This document shows, piece by piece, positions 44,554 through 53,580 of a stretch of 64,000 bases of DNA. This stretch comes from Actinomycetospora chibensis (GTDB lineage: Bacteria > Actinomycetota > Actinomycetes > Mycobacteriales > Pseudonocardiaceae): NCBI RefSeq assembly GCF_028737215.1, contig NZ_JAQZAM010000014.1, positions 149,784-213,783 on the forward strand, given 5' to 3'. The notes under the pieces are model-generated. The model made no database searches. It was not told the origin of the DNA and was given only the letters and a program-made list of their open reading frames with translations. Both the position numbers and the translations under genes were made by a program. The first letter of the stretch is position 1; each line of letters begins with the position of its first letter.

Positions 44554-45157
44554 CGGAGGCGTCGCCGAGCAGCGGCGCCTCGGCCACGACGTGCCAGGAC
44601 CCGACGTCGAACGACCCCGCGAGCAGGTGGACGCGGTCGACCTCGGCCGTGATCGGGAGGCTCGGTGCGAGCTGCTCCGCGGCAGCACGCAGCGCCGCGA
44701 GCGAGGAGTGGCGCCGGTAGCCGACCGTCAGGTGCGGCACCGGCTCGTGCTCGCCCTCGTACGGCGGATGGTCGGGAAAGGCGCGGGCGGTGCGCTCGGT
44801 GAGCTCCGCGAACGGCTCCGGCGGATTCGGGGCGAGCCACACGTAGTCGTCGCCGAACCAGCCGACGGCGTCGAGGCGGAACGAGAACGGCGCCACGTCC
44901 CGCACCGCGCGGCGCAGCGTCGCGACCGTCCCGTCGTCGACGGCCCGGGCGGGCACGAACGGGAACAGGACGGTCACGTGCGCGGGCACGCCCTGGCGTG
45001 CCGACGGGTCCAGCTCGTCGCGCAGCGTCCCGACGACGGGCTCGGCCGCGGGGACGACGACGAGCACCGCGGTGTGCGTCGCCTGCTCATCGACCCGGAC
45101 GCCCATGGGTCCGGATCCTGGTGCTCCGCCGGCGGCCGTCACCGTCGGGGCCGGCAC
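44531..45157 (-). CDS. 2H phosphoesterase / 2'-5' RNA ligase-like protein
   Basis: 208 residues with the two HxT/S motifs of the 2H superfamily: HVTVLFPF (about 80) and HLTVGYRR (about 148). This fits 2'-5' RNA ligase-like enzymes acting on cyclic phosphates of nucleotides or RNA. It follows the GAF-ANTAR gene by 3 bp, and its GTG start is within that operon. Confidence 0.8.
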   Translation of the reverse strand: MPAPTVTAAGGAPGSGPMGVRVDEQATHTAVLVVVPAAEPVVGTLRDELDPSARQGVPAHVTVLFPFVPARAVDDGTVATLRRAVRDVAPFSFRLDAVGWFGDDYVWLAPNPPEPFAELTERTARAFPDHPPYEGEHEPVPHLTVGYRRHSSLAALRAAAEQLAPSLPITAEVDRVHLLAGSFDVGSWHVVAEAPLLGDASVTPTRTR

Positions 45158-45160
45158 TGC

Positions 45161-45901
45161 TCACGGGGAGGCCTCGGCAGCGGGGCGGGAGCCGGAGGTG
45201 TCGGCGTTCTCGACGAGCCACCGGGCGACGGCGGTGAGCTTCAGGTTGGTGTCCTGGGAGGACTTGACCAGCATCTGGAACGCGCCCTCGTCGTCGACCT
45301 TGTACCGCGCGCGGAGGAGCCCCTTGGCCTGCCCGATCAGGTCGCGGCTGTCGACCGCCCGCTGCAGCTGGGTGGCCGTCGTCACGCCGTAGAGCAGCAC
45401 CGCGGCCTGGGCACCGAACAACCCGGCCAGCGTCTGCGCGTACTCGTCGTAGGCGTCCGGGGTGGCCGAGTAGAGGTTGAGCGCCGCACACACGCTGCGG
45501 TCGACCGAGAGCTGGATCGACATGAGCGCCCGGAACCCGGCGTCGACCACGACGGGCGCGTACCGCGGCCACCGCTGCGCGTCCGCTCCGGCGAGGTCGC
45601 TCGCGACGACGGTTCCGGACTGCGGCGGCTCCTCGATGGCGGTGATGCACGGTCCCTCGTGCAGCTCGCTCTGCTTGGTGTCGATCTTGCCGATGAGGTC
45701 ACTGGTGGGGTGGCGGGTCTCGATCCGGCCGTGCTCGGTCATCGAGATGCTGCCGGCGTCCACGCCGGGGATGGTGGCCACGGCGGAGGCGACGATCTGC
45801 GCGAGCGTCTCCTCGAGGTCGCAGATGTGGCGCGGCCGGGCCAGATCACGAGCGGCCGTGCGCAACGCGACGACGAGACGATCATTGCGTTCGGGACGCA
45901 T
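45161..45901 (-). CDS. GAF-ANTAR RNA-binding antiterminator-type regulator
   Basis: 246 residues. Residues about 25-165 are a GAF sensor domain; the C-terminal 70 (LQRAVDSRDLIGQAKGLLRARYKVDDEGAFQMLVKSSQDTNLKLTAVARWLVE) are a full ANTAR domain, with AKGLL and the conserved Ala/aromatic pattern. ANTAR proteins bind tandem hexaloop RNA hairpins and prevent termination. The preceding 292 bp contain no further gene. The 2H phosphoesterase follows 3 bp away. Confidence 0.85.
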   Translation of the reverse strand: MRPERNDRLVVALRTAARDLARPRHICDLEETLAQIVASAVATIPGVDAGSISMTEHGRIETRHPTSDLIGKIDTKQSELHEGPCITAIEEPPQSGTVVASDLAGADAQRWPRYAPVVVDAGFRALMSIQLSVDRSVCAALNLYSATPDAYDEYAQTLAGLFGAQAAVLLYGVTTATQLQRAVDSRDLIGQAKGLLRARYKVDDEGAFQMLVKSSQDTNLKLTAVARWLVENADTSGSRPAAEASP

Positions 45902-46193
45902 GCGGGCGGTCCTCGGCTCTGCGGCGTGGTGGGCACGACGAGCAGCGCATCGGGCGTGCTGTCGAGGCAGGACCGGAGTGGCACGCGCTGCGATCTGCCC
46001 TCCCCACCGGCGGGCGGAGGTCGGGGACGCACATGGACTACGACACTGACGGGACCGGCGTCGGAGAGTTTCGACGCCCCGTGTCCGTGGTTGCCGCCGG
46101 GAACCCGGCCGCGTCGCCAGCGTACCCCGTATCCACGGCCCGTGCGGGCGCGGTCGCGCGGCTGACGGCCCTTCACCGCCGCGGCCCGACGGG

Positions 46194-46691
46194 TCAGCGC
46201 CTGCTGCGGCCCTCGTCGTCGTACGTCCCCTCGACGGCGCGACGGAGCCGTTGCGCCTCCCGTCGTTCGGCGTCGGCCCGGCGGCGCGTGAGCCTGACCT
46301 CCTCACCCGGGGTCGTGGCGCCGGCCTCGCGCGCGTGCGCCTCACGGGTGTCGGCGAAGCGGTCGTAGGTGGCGGCGAGGGCTTCGGCGGCGTCGGCGAG
46401 GCACAGGTAGGTCTTGCGGGTCGTCTCGAGGGCGTTCGATGCCCGTTCCATGAGGTCCCGACGCTCCGTCGGAGGCCAGGCCACGACGCACAGCTCACGA
46501 TCGATGACCACGTCTCCGTCGCACACCTGGCGGGCCACGTCGTGCACCGAGGTCCCGGCGGCGGCCGCGTGCGCTCGCAGGCCCTGGTGAGCCTCGTCGA
46601 GGTCCACGACGAGCACCTCGGCCAGGACGGCACGGGCGCGCAGCACCCGGACGTCGCGCCAGTCCCGCGGGTTCAGGTCGCTGTCGGCCAT
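46194..46691 (-). CDS. ANTAR-like helical protein
   Basis: 165 residues. LDEAHQGLRAHAAAAGTSVHDVARQVCDGD (about 34-63) has the shape of an ANTAR three-helix domain but with weak matches, and the rest is helical and charged (KTYLCLADAAEALAATYDRFADTREAHAREAG). No GAF domain. It may be a regulator from the same local expansion of GAF/ANTAR genes. Assignment is tentative. Confidence 0.45.
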   Translation of the reverse strand: MADSDLNPRDWRDVRVLRARAVLAEVLVVDLDEAHQGLRAHAAAAGTSVHDVARQVCDGDVVIDRELCVVAWPPTERRDLMERASNALETTRKTYLCLADAAEALAATYDRFADTREAHAREAGATTPGEEVRLTRRRADAERREAQRLRRAVEGTYDDEGRSRR

Positions 46692-47229
46692 CGGCGTTCA
46701 TCGGCCCGGGCTCCCGCGTCCCACGAGAGCATCAGACGGTGGCGACCGGGCCTGTGCCTCCGCCCCCGAGTGTGGGCCGACTCGCCCGGTCGGTCCAGCC
46801 CGGCGCGGGCCCTACGCGGGGCCTGTTCGCAAGCGCGATCGCCACGGTCCGGGGTGTACCGCCGAGGCGCCGGTACACCTTCCACGCTCCGGCGCTCCCG
46901 GAGAATGGCCTCCCTCGCTGGGTCGGCTGACCCATCGCATCTCGGCGTTGGAGAGGGCGCCGGGCTGACACTCGTGTCTCATGTGAACCGAGCACGCGGA
47001 TGTCCCCTTGTCGGCGGCCACGTCCAACCGGACGGCGCGCGCCCGCGACAGCGAGCAGGGACCTCGGTGAACGGCGTCCCCGCCCGCCGGGGGGCTCGGC
47101 GGACGGGGACGCCTCTCCCGGGCGCATCAACGTGACCGGGGTTGGGGGCCACGCCGTTCGCGCCCGTGGCTACCGCGGGACCTGGGTCCGAGCGGGCACG
47201 AGGGCGATGAGGACGGGAGCAAGCCGGGG
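46692..47229. other. 538-bp region without a credible gene; one inverted repeat
   Basis: Codon structure is poor on both strands, with lower GC than flanking core genes. It contains a perfect 9-bp inverted repeat GGTGTACCG/CGGTACACC (46853-46861 and 46871-46879, 9-nt loop) of unknown role. Confidence 0.5.
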
Positions 47230-47442
47230 TCAGCAGGAGCCGGAGATGTTGGGGTCCACCGGTGTCGACATCTGGCGCGCAAGTACCTCGTCGGCAACAC
47301 AACACAGCGGCAGTCCGCGGCGGTCGGCGCGAACTCGTAAGATCATCGCGGCATGCTCGGCGGACACTCCGAGCACTGCGGCAAGCGCGCCTTCTGCCTG
47401 GTGGACGGCAGCATCGAACGGCTCTAGATCACCGATATTCAT
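47230..47442 (-). CDS. Short ANTAR-only protein or remnant
   Basis: 70 residues. AEGALAAVLGVSAEHAAMILRVRADRRGLPLCCVADEVL aligns by eye with the ANTAR core (AKGIL...G...A...LR..A...L..VA..V). There is no sensor domain. It could be a stand-alone RNA-binding ANTAR or the C-terminus of a decayed GAF-ANTAR gene. Confidence 0.45.
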   Translation of the reverse strand: MNIGDLEPFDAAVHQAEGALAAVLGVSAEHAAMILRVRADRRGLPLCCVADEVLARQMSTPVDPNISGSC

Positions 47443-47628
47443 CCGGACTCTTCTCGCTCGTCGACCTCGACTGATGAGACTGTCGACGACGGGGACCGGG
47501 CCGGCGAGAGCGTCGTCAAGCCTGAGGATTCTCGCGCTCGATGTACAGGCCCAATCGCCTGACGGCCGCGTTCGTTCGCGCTCGGAGGCTCGTACTCTCG
47601 GGCCTGCGCCGCGAGGCCAGCAGCTCCG

Positions 47629-48456
47629 TCAGACGATGTCGATCTGCGAGGCGACGACGGCTCGGGCGACCTGGGTCAAGGGCTCCCGTCGCCTGCGTGC
47701 CCGGGCCCGAAGCAGCTCGAAGGCGAGCTCCGGGCTCAATCGGTGACGTGCGGCGATGAAGCCCTTGGCCTGCTCGATCGGGATGCGACTGCTCAGAGCG
47801 TTCTGGAGTTGGCCGTTGACGGTCTGGATGTGGTTCACCGTGCGCCAGTGGACGAGGCCGGTGGCGGCTGCGGTGGCGAGCAGGACCGCGACGCGTCGGT
47901 CGGCGTCGCTGAGTGCTCCGGTCGCACGACTGAACAGGTTGAGGCCGCCGACCACCTGGTGGCGCAGGCTCAGGGGTACGGCGTGAACCGATCGGAACCC
48001 GTCGTCCCGTGCCTGCCGGGCGAAGTCGGGCCACCGCTCCGGTTCGTGGTCGATGTCGGGGCAGGAAACATCGCGGTCGCCGCGAATGGACTCCAGGCAC
48101 GGGCCGCGGTCGGTGTCGGCCTGGAGCTGTTCAAGGTGATCGGTGCAATGGTGGGTGGCCGCCACGGGGATCAGCCGACCCTTCTCGTCGAGCAGCAGGA
48201 CTCCGGCCGAGTCGATGTCGAGCAGTTGGGTGCTGGCCCGAGCCAGGCAGTAGAGCAGACCAGCGACATCGAGGTCCGAGCCGAGCGTGTCGGTCAGTTC
48301 GAGCATGAGGTCCGGAAGGCGCTCCGCGCGCGACAGAGAGTCCACGGGGCGCCTTTCGTCCGGGATCGTGTCGGCACCGTTGAGCGCGGCCCGTGTCGCT
48401 GACCGATCGGAATCGGTGACGACACGGCGCCGACCTGTTCGGAGCAGGAAGCCCAT
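47629..48456 (-). CDS. GAF-ANTAR regulator
   Basis: 275 residues. A GAF domain covers about 55-200 (LDIDSAGVLLLDEKGRLIPVAATHH, GPCLESIRGD, HAVPLSLRHQVVGGLNLFS), and the C-terminal ANTAR domain has IPIEQAKGFIAARHRLSPELAFELLRARARR. Same architecture as the gene at 45161 but different sequence. ATG 48456 follows a weak GGCGGGG. The neighbour upstream is an integrase remnant. Confidence 0.82.
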   Translation of the reverse strand: MGFLLRTGRRRVVTDSDRSATRAALNGADTIPDERRPVDSLSRAERLPDLMLELTDTLGSDLDVAGLLYCLARASTQLLDIDSAGVLLLDEKGRLIPVAATHHCTDHLEQLQADTDRGPCLESIRGDRDVSCPDIDHEPERWPDFARQARDDGFRSVHAVPLSLRHQVVGGLNLFSRATGALSDADRRVAVLLATAAATGLVHWRTVNHIQTVNGQLQNALSSRIPIEQAKGFIAARHRLSPELAFELLRARARRRREPLTQVARAVVASQIDIV

Positions 48457-48599
48457 GTGTACCCCGCCGAGCGCCGTTCGGAACGTCACCACGTGATCGC
48501 GATGCGCTCCTCGACCGATCGCGTCGAAAGCAGCGCCAGGAGCGCTCCCAGGCCCGTCGCCGGGAGTGCTGGACCCGCCCCCGCCAGCTCCGGCCGATC

Positions 48600-48850
48600 T
48601 CGCCGTTGGAGCCGGTCCGCGAGATCGGCCTGAGCCCAGCGCAGGCGGCCACACCGCTGGCGGCCCGCCCGTACGACCTCCGGCACGCGGCGCTCACGTC
48701 CTCCCTCAACGCCGGGGTGCCGGCTACGGAGGTCGTCGAGCGGGCCGGTCACTCGGTCGAGGTCCCTGCTGTCGGTCTACGCCTACAACGCCCACATCCA
48801 CGATCTACTCGACGGAGAGGCTCGATCGACTATGCGAGATTCGTTCCGTG
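48600..48850 (+). pseudogene. Tyrosine recombinase (phage-type integrase) C-terminal remnant
   Basis: LAARPYDLRHAALTSSLNAGVPATEVVERAGHS (48645-48750 region) is the catalytic R..HxxR..H segment of a tyrosine integrase. A single-base shift near 48765 then gives VLLSVYA, containing the nucleophilic Tyr. The N-terminal two thirds are missing. It marks old mobile-element insertion next to the GAF/ANTAR cluster. Confidence 0.75.
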
Positions 48851-48967
48851 ACTGTTCCGTGGAAACCCCGGACGCAACGCCGCACCGCTGCGGCGCCTCA
48901 CAGAGACTTCACATCGGTCATTCGGCGTCCGTGCAGTTCAGAGGCGCGAAACAGCGGGTCGGGGACC

Positions 48968-50557
48968 CTACGTGGACGCCTGCTCACGAGCGCGAAGGTC
49001 CTTGCGCAGGATCTTCCCCGACGCCGACTTCGGAATCTGATCGATGAACTCCACGACCCGCACCTTCTTGTGCGGGGCGATGCGCTCGGCCACGAAGCCC
49101 ATGACGTCGTCGCCGGAGAGCTGGGCGCCCTGCTGGAGGACGACGAACGCCTTGGGGATCTCCTCGCCCTCGGCGTCCTTGACCCCGATGACGGCGGCGT
49201 CGGCGATCCCGTCGTTGGTGAGCAGCAGCGCCTCGAGCTCGGCGGGCGGCACCTGGTAGCCCTTGTACTTGATCAGTTCCTTGACGCGGTCGACGATGTG
49301 GAAGACGCCCTCGTCGGTGACGGTGGCGACGTCGCCGGTGTGCAGGAAGCCGTCGGCGTCCAGGGTCTCCGCGGTCGCCTCGGGGTTGTTGAGGTACTCG
49401 CGCATCACGTTGGGGCCGCGGACCCACAGCTCGCCGCGGGAGCCCTCCTCGCCCGTCTCGGGGTCGACGAGCTTGCACTCGATGTTGGGCAGCGCGACGC
49501 CGATCGAGTTGAGGTCCATGTCCGGACGGTCCTGCGGCATGGCGTGGCTGACCGGGCTGAGCTCGGTCATCCCGTAGCCCTGCAGCACGGTGCAGTTCAG
49601 TCGCTTCCCGACGGCGTGCCCGAGCTCGGCGTCGAGCGCCGCGGCTCCGGAGAACACGATGTCGACGCAGTCGATGTCGTACTGGTCGACCATCGGGTGC
49701 TTGGCCAGCGCGACGGCGATGGGCGGGGCGATGTAGACGCGGTCGACGCGGAACTCGGAGATGATCCGGAGGAACTCCGCGAGATCGAACTTGGGCATCG
49801 TCACGACGGTCGCCCGCACGTAGATGCCGTGGTTCATCATCACGGTCATGCCGTAGATGTGGAAGAACGGCAGCACCGCGAGGATCTTCGAGTCGGCATC
49901 GGTGCTCGCGTTGAGCACCTGGAACTGGACGAGGTTCGCCACGAGGTTGCGGTGGGTCAGCACCACACCCTTCGCGCGCCCGGTGGTCCCCGAGGAGTAG
50001 GGCAGCGCGGCGACGTCGTCGCCGGTCAGGGTCACCTGCGGGCGCTCCGCCGTGGTGGAGAGCAGGTCGGCGAGGCCGTTCTCGGGCCGCGGTGTGCCGG
50101 CGTCGTCCCGGGTGCCGTCGATGAGGACGGTCTCGGTGACGACGACGCCGTCCTGCTCCGTCGCGGCGCGGGCCCGGTCGAGGAACGCGGTGATGGTGAC
50201 CAGCATCTTCGCGCCGGAGTCGCGCAGCTGGAAGGCGAGCTCGTCGGGGGTGTAGAGCGAATTGACCGTCGTCACCGCGACGCCCGCGGCGAGGGCGCCG
50301 TGGAAGACGACCGGGTAGTAGGCGTTGTTGGGCGCGAACAGGGCGATCACGTCGCCGCGGCCGAGGCCCCGCTCGCCGAGGGCGGCGGCGAAGCGGTCGA
50401 TCGCTCCGGCGAGCTCGCCGAAGGTCGTCTGAGCACCGGACGATCCGTCGATGATCGCCACGCGGCCGGCGTCGGCCTCACTCAGGTCGCCGAAGAGGAA
50501 CTCGGGCAGACCCACGTCCGGGATGTCGACGTCGGCGTACGGGCTGCGGACGACCAT
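48968..50557 (-). CDS. Acyl-CoA synthetase / 4-coumarate-CoA ligase-like protein
   Basis: 529-residue adenylate-forming enzyme. Motifs: YSSGTTGRAKGVVLTHRNL (P-loop), YGMTELSPVSH, GELWVRGPNVMREYLNNPEAT, DGFLHTGDVATVTDEG, and the C-terminal catalytic lysine in PKSASGKILRKDLR. It activates a carboxylate (fatty, aromatic or similar) as CoA thioester. Substrate cannot be fixed from sequence. A TetR-operator-like site lies in its upstream region. Confidence 0.85.
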   Translation of the reverse strand: MVVRSPYADVDIPDVGLPEFLFGDLSEADAGRVAIIDGSSGAQTTFGELAGAIDRFAAALGERGLGRGDVIALFAPNNAYYPVVFHGALAAGVAVTTVNSLYTPDELAFQLRDSGAKMLVTITAFLDRARAATEQDGVVVTETVLIDGTRDDAGTPRPENGLADLLSTTAERPQVTLTGDDVAALPYSSGTTGRAKGVVLTHRNLVANLVQFQVLNASTDADSKILAVLPFFHIYGMTVMMNHGIYVRATVVTMPKFDLAEFLRIISEFRVDRVYIAPPIAVALAKHPMVDQYDIDCVDIVFSGAAALDAELGHAVGKRLNCTVLQGYGMTELSPVSHAMPQDRPDMDLNSIGVALPNIECKLVDPETGEEGSRGELWVRGPNVMREYLNNPEATAETLDADGFLHTGDVATVTDEGVFHIVDRVKELIKYKGYQVPPAELEALLLTNDGIADAAVIGVKDAEGEEIPKAFVVLQQGAQLSGDDVMGFVAERIAPHKKVRVVEFIDQIPKSASGKILRKDLRAREQAST

Positions 50558-50875
50558 GCGGGAACTCCTCGTCGGGCGCGGGACGGCAATGCGTCGGTAA
50601 ACCTACCTGTCGGTACGGGCGAGTGTCCGCCCTCTCGCATGATCTCTCTGTGATCGGATGCGAGGTTCACGGCCCGGGCGGTCACCCATTCGGCCGCATG
50701 ACGATCGCTTGCCCCGTCTCTTTCGTGGTGGGACAGTGAGCGCGAGAAGCCGATTCGACCCACGGTTCGGCCGAGGCGTGGCTCACGTGTGCACGTTCGC
50801 CTGTGCGAGCGCCCTGGACGCCCGCCGCCGGCGTCGGATGCCCCCCGTCCCACGCCGGCGGCGTGGCCCGGCGGC
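50558..50875. other. 318-bp intergenic region upstream of the acyl-CoA ligase
   Basis: Contains the ligase promoter region and a partly palindromic ACCTACCTGTCGGT (50601-50614), which resembles TetR-family operators of acyl-CoA genes. The rest to 50875 shows no gene. Confidence 0.45.
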
Positions 50876-51379
50876 TCAGTCGCGACCCTCCACCAGGTGC
50901 GCGAACGCCGAGAGGTTCGCCAGCGACTCCCCCCGCGATTCGCGCCACGCCCACTCGCGGCGGATCGACGTGGCGAAGCCGAGCTCGAGCAGGGTGTTGA
51001 AGTCCCCGTCGGCGGCCTCCAGCACCTGCCCGAGGATGCGGTCGATCTCCTCGTCCACCACGGCGTGTCGCGCCACGCGCCCGACGAGGTGGATGTCGCC
51101 GGCCCGGTCGATCGTGTAGTGCACGCCGTAGAGCCGGGCGTTGCGCTGCAGGAGGAAGCGGTAGACCTCCTCGAGGTTCTCGTCCGGGTGCCGGCACACG
51201 AAGGCCTCGACCAGCAGCGCGTGCGGCGTGAGCACCAGCCAGCAGTGCGTGGCGAGCTTCTTGGTGCCCGGCAACGTCACGAAGAACCGTCCCGGACCCG
51301 GCCGGGTGTAGGACAGCTCGCGCTCGTCGAGGGCGTCGGCGAGCACCTTCTCCAGCTCGTCCGGGGCAGGGGAGCTCAC
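50876..51379 (-). CDS. YbjN-domain protein
   Basis: 167 residues of the YbjN/type III chaperone-like fold: strand-rich core [56 protein letters not shown]. Unknown function; in actinobacteria the gene follows mshA (recalled Rv0487). The GTG start overlaps the mshA stop by GTGA. Confidence 0.8.
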   Translation of the reverse strand: MSSPAPDELEKVLADALDERELSYTRPGPGRFFVTLPGTKKLATHCWLVLTPHALLVEAFVCRHPDENLEEVYRFLLQRNARLYGVHYTIDRAGDIHLVGRVARHAVVDEEIDRILGQVLEAADGDFNTLLELGFATSIRREWAWRESRGESLANLSAFAHLVEGRD

Positions 51380-52731
51380 ACCGCCATCCCTCGTGTCCGG
51401 TCGCGGTCCTTCGCCCGCGAGGCCTCGGCGTACGTCGCGAGCAGCGCGTCGGCCGTGCGGTCCCACGAGAACATCGCCGCGTGCTCGACCGCGCCTGCGG
51501 AGAACCGCTGGCGCCCGGCCCGGTCGAGGCCCACGCGCTCGAGGGCGTCGGCCCAGTGCTCGGGGTCGTGGCCGTCGACCAGCAGCCCCGAGCGCCCGTG
51601 GGCGACCGCGGTGGGTAGCCCGCCCACCGCGGCGGCCACCACCGGGGTCCCGCAGGCCTGCGCCTCGAGGGCGACGAGACCGAAGGACTCCGAGTAGCTG
51701 GGCACCGCGACGACGTCCGCGGCGCGGTAGACCTGCGCGAGCTCGTCGCCGCGCCGGGGCGGCAGGAAGCGGACGACGTCGTCGATCCCCAGCTCGCGGG
51801 CGAGCGCCACCAGCGACTCCGGCTCGGCGAGCCCGGTGCCCGAGGGACCGCCGACGACGAGGACGACCAGCCGCTCGCGCAGCTCCGGGCGCCGCGCGAG
51901 CATCGTCGCGGCGGCGCGCAGCAGGACGTCGGGCGCCTTGAGCGGCTGGATCCGCCCCACGAACGCCATCGCCGTGTCCTCCGGCCGGATCCCCAGGGCG
52001 GCGCGCGCGGCGTCGCGGTCGGGCGCGGGGGTGAAGGTGCGCAGGTCGACGCCCGGCGCGATGGTGCGGACGCGGTCCGGGTCGGCACCGTAGGCGGTGA
52101 CGAGGTCGTCCGCCTCGGCCTGCGTGGACGTGACGAGGCGGTCGGCCTCGGCCACCACCTGCTCCTCGCCGACCACCCGCGACAGCGGTTCGGGCCGGTC
52201 GCCGTCGGCGAGCGACGCGTTCTTGACCTTGGCCAGGGTGTGCGCGGTGTGCACCAGCGGCACGCCCCAGCGGTCCCGCAGGAGCCACCCGACCTGCCCG
52301 GAGAGCCAGTAGTGGCTGTGCACCGCGTCGTACCACCCCGGCTCGTGACGGGCCTCGTCCCGCAGCACCCCGGCGGTGAACGCACACAGCTGGCTGGGCA
52401 GGTCCTCCTTGCCGAGGCCGCCGTAGGGGCCGGCGATGACGTGCCGGACCAGCACCCCGTCCGCCAGCTCGGCCACCGGCGGCAGGTCGGACGACGTCGC
52501 CCGCGTGAAGATCTCGACCTCCACGCCGCGCTGGGCCATCCGCCGCGCCGTCTCCACGACGTAGACGTTCATGCCGCCCGCGTCGCCGGTGCCGGGCTGG
52601 GCGAGCGGTGAGGTGTGCAGCGAAATCACCGCGACCCGGCGGGGTCGCCCCGGATGCGACCGAACCACCCGGCCAGGGGGACGGGAACGGGTCGCCGGAG
52701 ATGCCGTCGCCGTCGTCGCCGCCGGGGTCAC
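51376..52731 (-). CDS. mshA: D-inositol-3-phosphate glycosyltransferase MshA
   Basis: First step of mycothiol synthesis: transfers GlcNAc from UDP-GlcNAc to 1L-inositol-1-phosphate. The 451-residue GT4-family protein shows [41 protein letters not shown] and the GT-B motif [24 protein letters not shown] 30-residue Ala/Thr/Arg-rich leader precedes the core; the GTG lies 6 nt below a TAAGCT -10 element, suggesting a leaderless start. The ybjN gene follows by overlap. Confidence 0.94.
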   Translation of the reverse strand: MTPAATTATASPATRSRPPGRVVRSHPGRPRRVAVISLHTSPLAQPGTGDAGGMNVYVVETARRMAQRGVEVEIFTRATSSDLPPVAELADGVLVRHVIAGPYGGLGKEDLPSQLCAFTAGVLRDEARHEPGWYDAVHSHYWLSGQVGWLLRDRWGVPLVHTAHTLAKVKNASLADGDRPEPLSRVVGEEQVVAEADRLVTSTQAEADDLVTAYGADPDRVRTIAPGVDLRTFTPAPDRDAARAALGIRPEDTAMAFVGRIQPLKAPDVLLRAAATMLARRPELRERLVVLVVGGPSGTGLAEPESLVALARELGIDDVVRFLPPRRGDELAQVYRAADVVAVPSYSESFGLVALEAQACGTPVVAAAVGGLPTAVAHGRSGLLVDGHDPEHWADALERVGLDRAGRQRFSAGAVEHAAMFSWDRTADALLATYAEASRAKDRDRTRGMAV

Positions 52732-52737
52732 GCCGCC

Positions 52738-52743
52738 AGCTTA
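52738..52743 (-). promoter_or_regulatory. -10 element of mshA, leaderless start
   Basis: TAAGCT on minus, 6 nt before the mshA GTG, no RBS. Lies in the 75-bp divergent interval with the SDR gene. Confidence 0.4.
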
Positions 52744-52793
52744 GGTGTGTGGGGCTCTCCCGGGCTCGCCGAGGACCACGTGACGAACAGACC

Positions 52794-52799
52794 TAGGGT
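52794..52799 (+). promoter_or_regulatory. -10 element of the SDR gene, leaderless start
   Basis: TAGGGT ends 7 nt before ATG 52807; no RBS between. Confidence 0.4.
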
Positions 52800-52806
52800 G
52801 CGGGGC

Positions 52807-53580
52807 ATGAGCACGCCGACACCGGGAACCGACCGTCCCCTCGCCGTCGTCACCGGCGCCAGCTCGGGCATCGGAGCCGCCACCGCCCGCGCCCTCGCCG
52901 CCGACGGCTGGCACCCCGTCCTCGGCGCACGCCGCGTGGAGCGCCTCACGGAGGTCGCCGACGAGGTGGGCGGCACCGCCCTGCCCCTCGACGTCACCGA
53001 CGTCGACTCGGTGGCCGCGTTCGTCGCCGGCGTCCGCGACCTCGTCACCCCGCAGAGCCCGCTGCGCGGCCTGGTGAACAACGCCGGCGGCGCCAAGGGC
53101 ACCGAGAAGGTGATCGAGGCCGACGAGGAGAAGTGGCGCTGGATGTGGGAGTCCAACGTCCTCGGGACCCTGCGTGTCACCAAGGGTCTGCTGCCGCTGC
53201 TCATCGACTCGGGCGACGGCCACGTCGTCACCATCACCTCGATCGCCGGCCTCGAGGTCTACGACGGCGGCTCGGGCTACACCGCCGCCAAGCACGCCGA
53301 GGGCGCCATGCACCGCACCCTGCGCGGCGAGCTGCTCGGCGCGCCCGTGCGCGTCACCGAGATCGCGCCCGGCGCGGTGGAGACCGAGTTCGCGCTGGTG
53401 CGGTTCGCGGGCGACTCCGACCGTGCGGCCAAGGTCTACGAGGGCATCACGCCGCTGGTCGCCGAGGACGTCGCCGAGGTCGTGGCCTTCGCCATGAGCC
53501 GGCCGTCGCACGTCAACCTCGACACGATCGTCCTCAAGCCCCGTGACCAGGCCACGGGCATGCGCTTCCACCGCACTTAG
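52807..53580 (+). CDS. Short-chain dehydrogenase/reductase (SDR)
   Basis: 257-residue classical SDR: cofactor loop VVTGASSGIGAATA, NNAGG, catalytic Ser in ITSIAG and YTAAKHA (YxxxK). Substrate unknown; the homologue is next to mshA and murB in M. tuberculosis (recalled Rv0484c). ATG 52807 is chosen for the SDR N-terminus and the -10 element just upstream. Convergent with the first L,D-transpeptidase gene, sharing 4 bp. Confidence 0.85.
   Translation: MSTPTPGTDRPLAVVTGASSGIGAATARALAADGWHPVLGARRVERLTEVADEVGGTALPLDVTDVDSVAAFVAGVRDLVTPQSPLRGLVNNAGGAKGTEKVIEADEEKWRWMWESNVLGTLRVTKGLLPLLIDSGDGHVVTITSIAGLEVYDGGSGYTAAKHAEGAMHRTLRGELLGAPVRVTEIAPGAVETEFALVRFAGDSDRAAKVYEGITPLVAEDVAEVVAFAMSRPSHVNLDTIVLKPRDQATGMRFHRT

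Noticed and set aside
47516..48100. 194-codon minus frame overlapping the GAF-ANTAR gene
   Set aside because: Out of frame with a clear GAF-ANTAR coding region and lacks domains.
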